Shown: piece by piece, positions 15,450 to 24,459 of the stretch
Layout of the letters: each line of letters starts with the position of its first letter
How positions within the stretch are numbered: position 1 is the stretch's first letter
From: Butyrivibrio sp.
GTDB lineage: Bacteria > Bacillota > Clostridia > Lachnospirales > Lachnospiraceae
DNA length: 59,515 nt
Direction of reading: 5' to 3'
NCBI GenBank assembly: GCA_016291375.1
Contig: JAEEXE010000015.1
Coordinates: 1-59,515, forward strand
Made by a program: the position numbers and the translations under genes
The notes under the pieces: model-generated
Seen by the model: the letters and a program-made list of their open reading frames with translations, nothing else
Database searches by the model: none
Told to the model about the DNA's origin: nothing

Positions 15450-16424
15450 ATGTATTACTGCATAGTTAACCCATCAGCACGTTCAGGAAAAGGAAAAGAA
15501 ATCTGGGAGCAGCTTGAAAACAAGCTCATCTCATCTTCCATCGATTACAAAGCAAGCTACACTAATGGTCCCGGTGATGCCACCGCTCTTATGGAGAAAC
15601 TCACTATTCATGCCCCTAAGGATATGGAATATCCCGTACGAGTGATCGTTCTGGGAGGAGACGGAACCTTAAATGAAGCAATAAACGGTATACACGATTA
15701 TTTTGACAAAGTTATCCTTGGATTTATCCCAATCGGATCCAGCAATGATTTTGTCAGAGATCTCTCCTATCCCAAAGATTTTGATGAACTCCTTGAGAGA
15801 ATAGCTGCAGGCAAGGTTGTCAGAACTCTTGATATAGGTAAACTCACCTACAATACCAAGACAGTTCCCATGTCCAGACTTCACAGTAATGAGATTGGCG
15901 ATGTCCGCTACTTTGATGTGAGCTCCGGCATAGGTTTTGACGCTGCGGTTTGCGAAGAAGCTCTTTCTTCCGGAACCAAAAACTTTCTCAATAGGATTGG
16001 TCTTGGTAAACTGACATACGGTGCCATTGCCGTAAGACAGCTTATAAAAGCAGATAAGATACCATGTGATATCGAATTTGAAGATGGCAAAAAACGCCAT
16101 TTGTCGCATTTTATGCTAATAACCGCCATGATCCATCATCACGAAGGCGGCGGATTTAGATTTGCCCCCAAGGCAGATCTTACAGACGGCCTGTTTGACC
16201 TGTGTATAGTGGGCGATATGCCAAGAGCCAAGATGTTCCTTGCTCTTCCCTTTGCAATTTTCGGTTTCCACTATATATTCAAGGGAGTTTACAAGTACAG
16301 AACCTCCAAATTTACAGTCAAGACCATGATTCCCATGTGGGTTCATACCGACGGTGAGGTTTCTGTTAAATCCGATAACATAACTTTGGAATGCCTAAAG
16401 CAAAAGCTACAGCTTATGAACTGA
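15450..16424 (+). CDS. Diacylglycerol kinase-family lipid kinase (YegS/DgkB type)
   Basis: 324 residues, start supported by AGAGGAAATAT. Members phosphorylate diacylglycerol or related lipids at the inner membrane face. N-terminal nucleotide-binding domain: YCIVNPSARSGKGKEIWEQL, then the signature VIVLGGDGTLNEAINGI and GFIPIGSSNDFVRDL. The C-terminal beta-sandwich has YFDVSSGIGFDAAV, GGGFRFAPKADLTDGLFDLCIV and the closing WVHTDGEV. No transmembrane helix, as in the family. The exact lipid (diacylglycerol versus another) is not decided by sequence. Monocistronic, ending at a shared terminator. Confidence 0.88.
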   Translation: MYYCIVNPSARSGKGKEIWEQLENKLISSSIDYKASYTNGPGDATALMEKLTIHAPKDMEYPVRVIVLGGDGTLNEAINGIHDYFDKVILGFIPIGSSNDFVRDLSYPKDFDELLERIAAGKVVRTLDIGKLTYNTKTVPMSRLHSNEIGDVRYFDVSSGIGFDAAVCEEALSSGTKNFLNRIGLGKLTYGAIAVRQLIKADKIPCDIEFEDGKKRHLSHFMLITAMIHHHEGGGFRFAPKADLTDGLFDLCIVGDMPRAKMFLALPFAIFGFHYIFKGVYKYRTSKFTVKTMIPMWVHTDGEVSVKSDNITLECLKQKLQLMN

Positions 16425-16454
16425 TCCAAAAAGGATTTCCTATGATATAAAAAG

Positions 16455-16487
16455 AGCGCTCATACATGGTCATCATGCATGGGCGCT
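16455..16487. terminator. Terminator between lipid kinase and PAP2 genes
   Basis: AGCGCTCATACATG (16455-16468) pairs, with two mismatches, with CATGCATGGGCGCT (16474-16487). On the plus strand TATTTTT follows; on the minus strand CTTTTTATATC follows. It serves both convergent genes. Confidence 0.7.
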
Positions 16488-16527
16488 TATTTTTACCATA
16501 AATATCTTTTTGATAAATGCCACAATA

Positions 16528-17202
16528 TCAATATCTGTAGGCAAGCTTCTCTTCTCTTTTCTTGCAGAAGGACTCAACAATAGTTGAATGGTAGAATGCA
16601 AGATAGAAGATGATTGCCATAAAGAAGGCAGTTACAACATCATAAATCGAATGCTGCTTGATAAACATCGTGGAAAGTATGATCAATACCCCCATGATAT
16701 CACTGAGAATCCTGCCAATCTTTCCGATTTTCTTACTATTCCTTACCGCTATCATAGTACCGAGTGAATTATATACATGGATACTGGGCCATAGATTGGT
16801 CGGTGTATCTGCTTTGTACAGTAGAGCTATCATGTGCGTAAATACATTGTCCCTTGGCATAACATCAGGTCTAAGCTGGTGCATATTGGGAAACAATGTG
16901 GAGATTATCAGGAACAAAGTCATTCCTGTAACAAGAAACATGTAGTTCTTGTAGTAAACCTCTACTTCCATATTAAACAGTAAGTACAGCATTACAGCCG
17001 CAACATATATAAACCATGCATAATACGGTAATATAAAAATCTCGCAAAACGGAATCTTATCATCAAGCACTGTATGAATAAGAGCATAATGTGAAAATCT
17101 GTGATTCTCAATCGCTCCAAACCATATTAAATATATGGGCACATACATTATGATCGGCATAGCCAACCTAAATAATTCTCTTACCTTTGTTTTTCCTTTC
17201 AT
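16528..17202 (-). CDS. PAP2-superfamily membrane phosphatase
   Basis: 224 residues with about six predicted helices (for example AMPIIMYVPIYLIWFGAI and FIYVAAVMLYLLFNM). PAP2 motifs: QLRPDVMPRD (motif 1 region), NLWPSIHVYNS (P-S-x-H), and IKQHSIYDVV (H-x-x-x-D), placing the active site on the outer face. Likely substrates are lipid phosphates or lipid-linked head groups. It is the last gene of a DUF1653-GT2-PAP2 cluster, 36 bp after the glycosyltransferase, suggesting work on the same glycolipid; that link is inference. Confidence 0.82.
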   Translation of the reverse strand: MKGKTKVRELFRLAMPIIMYVPIYLIWFGAIENHRFSHYALIHTVLDDKIPFCEIFILPYYAWFIYVAAVMLYLLFNMEVEVYYKNYMFLVTGMTLFLIISTLFPNMHQLRPDVMPRDNVFTHMIALLYKADTPTNLWPSIHVYNSLGTMIAVRNSKKIGKIGRILSDIMGVLIILSTMFIKQHSIYDVVTAFFMAIIFYLAFYHSTIVESFCKKREEKLAYRY

Positions 17203-17238
17203 AGTATTATCCCCTAATTCCCTGGAAACAAGCGCCGG

Positions 17239-18264
17239 TCAATTAAAGTGGAAAATCTTCTGCAGGAGTTTATATCCTACAAGAGTAATTTTTCTTCCGC
17301 CTCGACCGGGTAAATAAATATATGTTCCTTCAATACTATATCTAATTTTAAGATAAAGCAAGAAACTCTTGTTCTTAATATACTCAAGCAGTTCTTTTCT
17401 CTTTGCGAGATTCTCAGGAGTATCCTCTGTGATCAAAAGAACTGATGAAACTGCCGTGATGATCTCAAGATAATTGAACATATATTTATGTCTTTCGCTC
17501 TGTGAACGTATCATTCCTATGTTCTCAACATAGTAGTCAATCATAAGCTTATTAACTCTAAGCTGCTGATCAATACGCGATAACATGATCTTCTGGTTAA
17601 CAGACTGATCCTCGCGTCCAATATAGTAATAATAAAAATTAACATCGAGATAATACATGTTCTTAACGAATGGAAGCGGGTTAAAAACATAGATATTATC
17701 TACATAGAATGTGTGCTCCGGAAGCTTAAGTCCGCACTCACGAAGTAGTTTTGTCCTAAAGATAACGGAATGCATAAGTAGGTAATGTCCCTTGGGTGTT
17801 CTCTTAACATCCTTCCATGTAAAGAGCTCCTCGATAGGGAACATGTTGGCATAACGCATTACCTTATGCTTCTTCTCTCCAACTTTGTTGTACACAAAAT
17901 TGCTGATAAGAAGGTCAAGCTGTGTGTCTCCGCCTGCAAGTTCTGAAAGTGTCGCAAGAATCTTGCGGTACGCAATCTCTTTTACCCAGTCATCAGAATC
18001 AACAACCTTAAAGAAAAGACCTGTAGCATTTTCTATTCCTGCATTCACGGCACTTCCGTGTCCGCCGTTTGGCTTATGAACAGCCTTCACAATAGTCGGA
18101 TATTTGCTTGCATACTCATCTGCGATCTCAGCGGTCCTATCCTTGGAACCGTCATCAACAATGATGATCTCAACGTCTTCTCCACCGACCAAAAGTGATT
18201 CAATACATTTTTCCATATAACTTTCAGAATTGTAGCAAGGAATCGCAATTGAAAGTAATTTCAT
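17239..18264 (-). CDS. Family 2 glycosyltransferase
   Basis: 341 residues. A GT-A fold is clear: LSIAIPCYNSESYMEKCIESL, the nucleotide-binding VEIIIVDDGSKDRTAEIADE, HKPNGGHGSAVNAGIENATG and the D-x-D-type metal site KVVDSDDWV. Beyond residue 110 it resembles teichoic-acid/GGDEF-free GT2 enzymes with no transmembrane segments (MLSRIDQQLRVNKLM). The end is basic (YLPGRGGRKITLVGYKLLQK). It follows the DUF1653 gene by 7 bp and precedes PAP2. The sugar donor and acceptor are unknown. Confidence 0.85.
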   Translation of the reverse strand: MKLLSIAIPCYNSESYMEKCIESLLVGGEDVEIIIVDDGSKDRTAEIADEYASKYPTIVKAVHKPNGGHGSAVNAGIENATGLFFKVVDSDDWVKEIAYRKILATLSELAGGDTQLDLLISNFVYNKVGEKKHKVMRYANMFPIEELFTWKDVKRTPKGHYLLMHSVIFRTKLLRECGLKLPEHTFYVDNIYVFNPLPFVKNMYYLDVNFYYYYIGREDQSVNQKIMLSRIDQQLRVNKLMIDYYVENIGMIRSQSERHKYMFNYLEIITAVSSVLLITEDTPENLAKRKELLEYIKNKSFLLYLKIRYSIEGTYIYLPGRGGRKITLVGYKLLQKIFHFN

Positions 18265-18271
18265 AGTGTAA

Positions 18272-18925
18272 TTAACTCCTTAATCTGGTACTCTCGTATT
18301 TCTCCATTGTGGTAAGGCATGTGCGCAGATCATTGTATCTGTCATAAACATCGCCTTCCTTAACTACTACGCCAATAGACATAGCCATGATATCAATCAT
18401 ATCATTTGTTATTGTAGGACGAAGCTTGGCTAATATATCATTCTTCTCTACAGCTAGGTCCGCATCCAAGAACTGAATAACAAGGGGATCCAGATTAAGT
18501 TCCTCGGCCTCCTGATCCACACTCTTATCCATAACAGCAGAATGCTTGTAAGGTTCACTTCTAAAGTTCTTCCTGATCTCTTCCTTGGAAGAAACAGGCG
18601 CTGCGCTATTCCCACTCGTCTTAGGGACAATGCTCTCCAGGATGGGCGTTACTACTTCCGGCTTAACACTTCCCTGTTTATCAGCAGCAAGTTCGGAAAC
18701 ATCAACCTTCTGGAAACGATATTGCTGCTTCACATCAGGATATTTGTTCCTATCAACCTCAGACATAAACATATCAAGCGGCCTTACATAGAACTTATAG
18801 TCTCCATATAATGCCTGATAAACAACCATCTCTTCCCTCGTCTCAGAGTGAGTTGCCACTGCTATCACCTGATACATATTCCCCTTGAAATGTCTGTATA
18901 TCTCCTGTGGTCTTGGTCTGTTCAA
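18272..18925 (-). CDS. DUF1653 protein with a C-terminal extension
   Basis: 217 residues starting at TTG 18925, with AAAGGAGGAG about 6 nt upstream; there is no better ATG. The first 75 residues are a DUF1653 domain (IYRHFKGNMYQVIAVATHSETREEMVVYQ, then YGDYKFYVRPLDMFMSEVDR). Stand-alone DUF1653 proteins are about 70 residues. A linker (about 75-140) and a helical domain (NLDPLVIQFLDADLAVEKND, then YNDLRTCLTTMEKYE) follow. It may interact with the next-encoded glycosyltransferase, but nothing in the sequence says so. Function unknown. Confidence 0.75.
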   Translation of the reverse strand: MNRPRPQEIYRHFKGNMYQVIAVATHSETREEMVVYQALYGDYKFYVRPLDMFMSEVDRNKYPDVKQQYRFQKVDVSELAADKQGSVKPEVVTPILESIVPKTSGNSAAPVSSKEEIRKNFRSEPYKHSAVMDKSVDQEAEELNLDPLVIQFLDADLAVEKNDILAKLRPTITNDMIDIMAMSIGVVVKEGDVYDRYNDLRTCLTTMEKYESTRLRS

Positions 18926-18993
18926 AAGTACTCCTCCTTTTATGAGAAAAACGTCAGTTTATAGTATAAGCCCTGCGCATCGGTTTTTCAATT

Positions 18994-20007
18994 TCAATTT
19001 CCCGTGCAGCCCATAATAACGATTTCAACGCTGATAATGTAATCTAGCTTTCCTGTCTTAACCGCCTCATCATTGGAAGCGCATAGCTCCAGGGCATCTT
19101 TTAGCTCTTTATAAGAATAATTTCTTGCCCATGCAGTATATTTGCCCACAAGAAACGGCATTAGTCCCACCGCACTTGCAATGGTTCCCTTGTCTTTCCT
19201 GTTGTCATCCATCTCTTTTACCTGCAACATGAGGTTAAACTGTCTGGTTATAAGCGCCAGTATCTTGGCAGGAGGTTCCTTAAGTGCAAGAAGATCGTAG
19301 TAAAGATCAATGGCTTTTTTTCTGTTCTTTTCGACTATAGCATCCGTCATGGCAAATATCCTACTGGTAATCCAGCCGGCGCACACAGCCTCTATATCTG
19401 TGCTTGTAATCTCATCTCTGTCAATGGCATAGCACACGAGTTTCTCTATCTCGGAACTTATATTGGACATATCGGTTCCCACTCTGTCGATCAAAAAAGC
19501 CACAGAAGCGGGTGAAATATTCTTGTCTTCCTGCCTGAATTTATATACTATCCACTTTTTTAAGGTGTCTTCGTCCTGCTCATCGCAGTTCATTTCAAGC
19601 CCAAGCTTGGCTGCAGCCTTGAATATGTCTTTTCTCCTGTCAACTTCCTTTTCAACAAAGATAAAAAAAGCTGATTCTGCGGGTTCTTTCAGATACTCCG
19701 CAAGCTCCGGGCAACCACTTTTAAAAAAGCCGCTATTCTCCACCAGAATAACTCTTTTGTCAGATAAAAAAGGCATTGTCTCGGCCATATCGATTATAGC
19801 CGCCGGATCACAGGCATCTCCTTCATATCTGGTAAAGTTCATGGAAGAAGCATCACCACCAAGAGCTTTTATGAGCTTATCTCTGTTCTGAAGTCGAAGA
19901 TATGCCTCTTCTCCGTAAATAAGGTAACATTGCTTGAGATTACCTGATGCAATATCATCATTTAGTTGTTTCTGCTTTACTTTAAAATCCGAAGTTTTTG
20001 CTGCCAT
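18994..20007 (-). CDS. holA: DNA polymerase III subunit delta
   Basis: 337 residues, the usual length. Clamp-loader subunit that opens the beta sliding clamp. Family features: KQCYLIYGEEAYLRLQNRDKL near the start, ETMPFLSDKRVILVENSGFF, EKLVCYAIDRDEITSTDIEAV, and KILALITRQFNLMLQVKEM in the third domain. The AAA-like domain is degenerate, without a Walker A site, as in known delta subunits. Monocistronic here. In many Bacillota it follows comEC; in this window two small plus-strand genes lie between them. Confidence 0.92.
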   Translation of the reverse strand: MAAKTSDFKVKQKQLNDDIASGNLKQCYLIYGEEAYLRLQNRDKLIKALGGDASSMNFTRYEGDACDPAAIIDMAETMPFLSDKRVILVENSGFFKSGCPELAEYLKEPAESAFFIFVEKEVDRRKDIFKAAAKLGLEMNCDEQDEDTLKKWIVYKFRQEDKNISPASVAFLIDRVGTDMSNISSEIEKLVCYAIDRDEITSTDIEAVCAGWITSRIFAMTDAIVEKNRKKAIDLYYDLLALKEPPAKILALITRQFNLMLQVKEMDDNRKDKGTIASAVGLMPFLVGKYTAWARNYSYKELKDALELCASNDEAVKTGKLDYIISVEIVIMGCTGN

Positions 20008-20123
20008 TTTTATTTCACGCTCCAGCCTTTATGTTACCATATATGTCTTAAAAACACACCATGAATAAGCTTATTAGAACCATCTTTTTCTCAAAAGTTT
20101 TTAACAACTTCTTTATTTTTTTG

Positions 20124-20152
20124 TTTCCATCACTATTTGATTATGATATACT
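20124..20152 (+). promoter_or_regulatory. Promoter giving a near-leaderless mRNA
   Basis: TTTCCA (20124-20129), 17 bp, TATACT (20147-20152). Initiation near 20159 would leave a leader of only about 3 nt before ATG 20162, and no Shine-Dalgarno is present. Confidence 0.5.
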
Positions 20153-20161
20153 GTGCATGTT

Positions 20162-20551
20162 ATGAAGAACAAAGATTTGTGGATAGCCGTTTTAGCCATA
20201 TTTGCGCTATATGCCTTTTTTCATTTTGTCGGAATAGGTTGTCCGATAAGATTTCTTACGGGTATATCCTGCCCCGGATGTGGCACCACAAGAGGTATAC
20301 ATGCTGCCGTTCATATGGATTTTAAGTCAGCATACAGCTTTCATCCCTTGTTTTGGGTTCCGCTTCCGGCATGTTTTCTCATACTTAACAAAAATAGGAT
20401 TCCAAAAAAGATTTATAAGTCTATTGTTGGTGTCATAATTGCTCTTTATATAGTTGTTTACTTTTACAGGCTCTTTGACCCGAGTGATACCATAGTTAGT
20501 TTTGAGCCCCACAATGGGTTCATATATAAAATTTTTAATTATTTTTTCTAG
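20162..20551 (+). CDS. DUF2752 small membrane protein
   Basis: 129 residues from ATG 20162 (GTG 20153 is an alternative that would fall at or before the predicted mRNA start). The DUF2752 hallmark is GISCPGCGTTRGIHAAVHMDFKSAYSFHPLF near residues 33-65, with the C-P-G-C-G-x-T-R core. It is flanked by three hydrophobic helices (LWIAVLAIFALYAFFHFVGIG; LFWVPLPACFLIL; VGVIIALYIVVYFY). Followed after 10 bp by a zinc-ribbon/DUF4234 gene, a common pairing in Bacillota. Function unknown. Confidence 0.82.
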   Translation: MKNKDLWIAVLAIFALYAFFHFVGIGCPIRFLTGISCPGCGTTRGIHAAVHMDFKSAYSFHPLFWVPLPACFLILNKNRIPKKIYKSIVGVIIALYIVVYFYRLFDPSDTIVSFEPHNGFIYKIFNYFF

Positions 20552-20561
20552 GAGGAGATTT

Positions 20562-21167
20562 ATGTATTGTAAACATTGCGGCACAGAGATTCCGGAAGGA
20601 ACAAAAATATGCCCTTCATGTGGTAAGGAAGTAGAATCGGATGCTATTCAGCAGCTCGGTGATGCAGCAGGAAAGGCTTTTAATTCTGCAGAGCAGGATT
20701 TTGCAAGCGCTGTTCTTGATGTAAAAGATACTATTAACGGTAACACTGCTTATTCAGGTAATGCACCCCTTAAGACAGATCGTAACCTTTTGGTTTTCAT
20801 TCTTCTTACACTTATCACCTGCGGAATATATGCATATTATTTCATTTACACTCTTGCAAGAGATGTAAATATTGCCTGTGAAGGTGACGGAGAGGAAACT
20901 CCCGGTCTTGTAGCTTATATCTTGCTTTCACTTGTAACTTGCGGTATCTACTCATTCTACTGGTATTACAAGATTGCTAACAGACTTTACAACAACGCTC
21001 CCAGATACGGAATGGCCTTTGAAGAGAACGGAACAACCGTCCTTCTTTGGATGGTTATCGGTATGCTCGTCTGCGGTGTTGGTGTTTACGTTGGTTTCTA
21101 TTTCATCATCAAAAACACAAACGCTATCTGCGTAGGTTATAACAGAGCTAACGGATATTCATTCTAA
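20562..21167 (+). CDS. Zinc-ribbon plus DUF4234 membrane protein
   Basis: 201 residues from ATG 20562, with AGGAGGAG just upstream; the in-frame codon at 20502 is inside the preceding gene and is rejected. The zinc ribbon (1-25) is MYCKHCGTEIPEGTKICPSCG (two C-x-x-C knuckles). A helical linker precedes DUF4234 (about 80-200) with the duplicated motif LLTLITCGIYAYYFIY and LLSLVTCGIYSFYWYYK, plus WMVIGMLVCGVGVYVG. Probably an inner-membrane protein. Function unknown; likely cotranscribed with the DUF2752 gene. Confidence 0.85.
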   Translation: MYCKHCGTEIPEGTKICPSCGKEVESDAIQQLGDAAGKAFNSAEQDFASAVLDVKDTINGNTAYSGNAPLKTDRNLLVFILLTLITCGIYAYYFIYTLARDVNIACEGDGEETPGLVAYILLSLVTCGIYSFYWYYKIANRLYNNAPRYGMAFEENGTTVLLWMVIGMLVCGVGVYVGFYFIIKNTNAICVGYNRANGYSF

Positions 21168-21182
21168 TTAGCTAAAACATCC

Positions 21183-21233
21183 CACCCTCGTTAAGCCGCA
21201 ACTACGGTTAAGGCTAGGCGAGGGTGTTTTTTT
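21183..21233 (+). terminator. Terminator of the DUF2752/DUF4234 pair
   Basis: CACCCTCG (21183-21190) pairs with CGAGGGTG (21219-21226), followed by seven T at 21227-21233. The inner part TTAAGCCG...CGGTTAAGG can also pair. Confidence 0.8.
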
Positions 21234-23454
21234 ATTGCAGCATACCTGTTATTTCGACCCGCCCTTTTGCTGATACTCTCACGCTTACTGCTCCGCTTTC
21301 ATCCGTGCGGTAAATTTGCGCTCCCGCTTCCTTAAGTCTATCAAGTACCTCTTTATGGGGATGACCGTACCTGTTATTTACTCCACAAGAGATAAGAGCA
21401 GCTTTCGGTTTGATCATAGTAAGAAATTCCTCATCCGTCGTATAGGACGATCCGTGATGGGCAACTTTAAGCAGTGTTATTCCGCCATATTTGTCCATAT
21501 TCGCCCTTATTGTCTCCTTTAACTGTTCCTCTCCTTCTTTCTCAACATCCCCTGTAAAAAGAGCCGTAAAACTCCCATAGCGCATATGCAAGATGGTGGA
21601 ATAAGCATTAGCTCCTTCAGTCTGCATCTTAGCCGTGGGATTAAGGCATGTAAACTCCAATGGATATATCTTAAAAAGCTCTCTTGTCTTTATTTCAAAA
21701 CTTTCTCCTTTACTGATGTAATTTATCGGTATATTAAGCTCTTTTGCCATATCTTCCAGCTTATGGTAGTTATCCCCCCTTGAAGAAGCATCAACATCAG
21801 GTAAGATAAGTTGTTTTACTTTTATTCCGCCCTTTTCCATCCCTGCGAATATTTCTATTATTCCGGAAATATGATCCTCATCCTCATGACTGACAATTAC
21901 TGCATCCAGACTCCCTATTCCCTCATAGCTAAGATACGGAATAATTGAATATTTCCCCACTTTACTTTTACTGCTGCTCCCTCCGTCTATCAGGACGTTG
22001 CTGCAACCTGTGGTTATCACTATACCGTCCCCCTGTCCCACATCAATGGCAGTAATCTTAAGCCCATGTGGAATACTGATAGTCAGAATAGTTATTGCAA
22101 TCGGAATCAGGATAAAACTCTTTTTCTTTTTCCTCAAAAAGAACCATGTGATCATAAGTAATGCGTATATAACAACTCTATAAGTCTGTTTATGTCCAAA
22201 ATAGAGCATATTCCCCGGAATATTGTTCTGAAATCCGCAGACTTTACGGTAAAACAAAAGAATACAATGAATAAGACACCCCGGGAGATTAAGGCAATCA
22301 GTTACTGCACCAACTATAATGCACATACCACCAGCAGCCAGCAAAAGTCCCATAAGTGGAATGACAATAATGTTTGTAATAAGCGAATAAATGGGATAAG
22401 TATAATAGAACTGCAGATATACGGGAAGCGTCACAATTAATATTGATATTCCTGATAATAAGGCATTCAGCGGGTAATTATCATGTATCAGTTTCTTATG
22501 CCCGGCAAAAAAGGCATCTTCAATCCCGGGCTTTATCACTGCAATTCCAATTACTGCCCCAAATGAGAAAAGGAAACCGCTGTTATATAGATAAAGCGGC
22601 TGATCAAGAATAAGAAGTATCTCCGAAAGAGCAAGAGAAGAAAGAAGGTCATAGGTTCTTCCAACCAAAGGCGCCAGCAGTCTTAAGACAAACATACATA
22701 TAGCTCTGAATGAGGATGTTGAGATTCCGCACATTTCCCCATAAAGATACATAAAGATCAAAGGAATAACTGTACAGAAAACAGGATGCAGATTAAGCTT
22801 TTTTATAAGCTTATATAATCCCATTCCCATTAAAGATATGTGAAGGCCACTAACCGCAAGGATATGCACTATTCCGCTGTTCTTATACAGTTCTTTTATC
22901 TCATCATCCATAAAAGCTCTGTCTCCCAAAAGAACAGCCTTCATGATAGCACTGTCATCGCTGTTTAGATTATCATCCAGTATCCCTTCAAAATAGCATT
23001 TTGCTTTATAAAGATATTCCCTTAAAACATCGCATTTTTTGTTTCTTGCCACAATTACAGCTTCATTTAATCTATATGAAATTTTAAGTGTTGAATAATA
23101 CAGACGACTGTCAAATTCACCGGGATTTCTTTTTTCTTTAAAAGACCGGGCTATACCCTTTACAAGAATTTTTTCTCCGATACATGGTATCTGAGTTTCG
23201 CTCGAATTAAGATAACATTCGATATACTTTGTTCTGCTTCCGTCTTTCTTGTCAGGAATAAGATACAGAACGTTTACAGCATCCCCTGAATATATGATTT
23301 TCAATTCTTTTTTGGAAACAACTCCGACGCACTCCAATGAAGATCCATCCAGATCTTCTGAAGGCTCACATAACAAATTGTCATAAGAAAAAATCAGATA
23401 TATAAAGACAATCGCCGTGATTATCACAGACATGACAACCAGCGGCCTTTTCAT
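21232..23454 (-). CDS. comEC: DNA uptake channel protein ComEC/Rec2
   Basis: 740 residues, full length for the family. The N-terminal OB-like domain (about 30-140) has ECVGVVSKKELK and KNPGEFDSRLYYST. The Competence domain has many helices and the hallmark VHILAVSGLHISLMGMGLYKL, plus EMCGISTSSFRAICMFVLRLLA. The C-terminal metallo-beta-lactamase domain has ITAIDVGQGDGIVITT, VSHEDEDHISGI (H-x-D-x-D-H) and VAHHGSSYTTDEEFL. It carries single-stranded DNA across the membrane in transformation. Last gene of comEA-RR-HK-GerMN-comEC. Confidence 0.95.
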   Translation of the reverse strand: MKRPLVVMSVIITAIVFIYLIFSYDNLLCEPSEDLDGSSLECVGVVSKKELKIIYSGDAVNVLYLIPDKKDGSRTKYIECYLNSSETQIPCIGEKILVKGIARSFKEKRNPGEFDSRLYYSTLKISYRLNEAVIVARNKKCDVLREYLYKAKCYFEGILDDNLNSDDSAIMKAVLLGDRAFMDDEIKELYKNSGIVHILAVSGLHISLMGMGLYKLIKKLNLHPVFCTVIPLIFMYLYGEMCGISTSSFRAICMFVLRLLAPLVGRTYDLLSSLALSEILLILDQPLYLYNSGFLFSFGAVIGIAVIKPGIEDAFFAGHKKLIHDNYPLNALLSGISILIVTLPVYLQFYYTYPIYSLITNIIVIPLMGLLLAAGGMCIIVGAVTDCLNLPGCLIHCILLFYRKVCGFQNNIPGNMLYFGHKQTYRVVIYALLMITWFFLRKKKKSFILIPIAITILTISIPHGLKITAIDVGQGDGIVITTGCSNVLIDGGSSSKSKVGKYSIIPYLSYEGIGSLDAVIVSHEDEDHISGIIEIFAGMEKGGIKVKQLILPDVDASSRGDNYHKLEDMAKELNIPINYISKGESFEIKTRELFKIYPLEFTCLNPTAKMQTEGANAYSTILHMRYGSFTALFTGDVEKEGEEQLKETIRANMDKYGGITLLKVAHHGSSYTTDEEFLTMIKPKAALISCGVNNRYGHPHKEVLDRLKEAGAQIYRTDESGAVSVRVSAKGRVEITGMLQ

Positions 23455-23511
23455 GGTTCAGATAAATACTCCTAAACTAAATAAACATTTATAATAATTC
23501 AATAATCAAAG

Positions 23512-24447
23512 TTATTGAATCAGCTCATTATTTCTCTTATACTCTCCTGAAATCAAAAAGTTTCTGAAGGTAAAACTCCGTTCACCCTCTACTTTAAATT
23601 CCACACTTTTAACACCCGGAAACTCTGTAACCGTGTTTACGATGGAATAAATAGCAAGCTGAGGATCAACTTCAAAAGGTTCTTCCAGGAATTCTTTTGA
23701 AAATTCTATATGGCATACACCATCCTTAACGCTTAGGTTGAGAACCTTAGCATTCGAAGAAACTGTGGGATAAACCTGATTGTTATTGGGACCTGCAATA
23801 ATCTGTTCTACAGCCATCCTCTCAACTGAGGCGCTGTTATTAAACACAACAGATCTGTACACAGGAACAAGCTTATCATTAGTCTCGTTTACGAAATACA
23901 GCTTAATCTCATACTGATCATATGTATTCATCTCATTGCCAATATCATATATAAACATATCAGCAGACATGTTGCCATAGTTTTCTCCGTAATGATCCTC
24001 AAGAGGTGCTCCATCTATGGTAAAACTAACATAATTAATCTTCTTAAGCTGAGTCAGTGTCCTTACTATAGATGACCTGTGAAGCACTTCTTCTATTCTT
24101 CCAAGATTATGATATTCGGAAGAAAAGTCCATATTAACCACATCATCCTTAACTGAAAAGCTTTTGAGATTAACATATCCGGAAATAGCAGGTTCCGCCT
24201 TGGATGTAACTACATTTTTCGACATATCGTCGATAAGATCAGCAACAGCATCCTCAACCTCCATGGTGTTAATCTTCACATCGCTGACCCATGAATCCAG
24301 GCCGTTTGCTCTGGAATTAAGGTAATATATCTCAACACAGTCAGCGACCTTTTTCTCCTCAGAACATGACACCACAAAAGAAGCGGTTAATACCATGCCG
24401 CATATAATCGCTATTTTATTACGTAGACCTTTTTTTGCAAAATACAT
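23512..24447 (-). CDS. GerMN-domain lipoprotein (GerM/LpqB-like)
   Basis: 311 residues, with a signal peptide and lipobox VVSC near residue 28. Two GerMN repeats follow: IYYLNSRANGLDSWVSDVKI and YLNLKSFSVKD-type strands in the first, then IKLYFVNETNDKLVPVYRSV, SVERMAVEQIIAGPNNNQVYPT and CHIEFSKEFLEEPFEVDPQ in the second. GerMN is known from Bacillus GerM and from actinobacterial LpqB, the lipoprotein partner of the MtrB kinase. Here it starts 12 bp after the kinase gene, the same order as mtrA-mtrB-lpqB. It may tune the kinase from outside; that is inference. Confidence 0.85.
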   Translation of the reverse strand: MYFAKKGLRNKIAIICGMVLTASFVVSCSEEKKVADCVEIYYLNSRANGLDSWVSDVKINTMEVEDAVADLIDDMSKNVVTSKAEPAISGYVNLKSFSVKDDVVNMDFSSEYHNLGRIEEVLHRSSIVRTLTQLKKINYVSFTIDGAPLEDHYGENYGNMSADMFIYDIGNEMNTYDQYEIKLYFVNETNDKLVPVYRSVVFNNSASVERMAVEQIIAGPNNNQVYPTVSSNAKVLNLSVKDGVCHIEFSKEFLEEPFEVDPQLAIYSIVNTVTEFPGVKSVEFKVEGERSFTFRNFLISGEYKRNNELIQ

Positions 24448-24459
24448 AAATGCTTCCCA

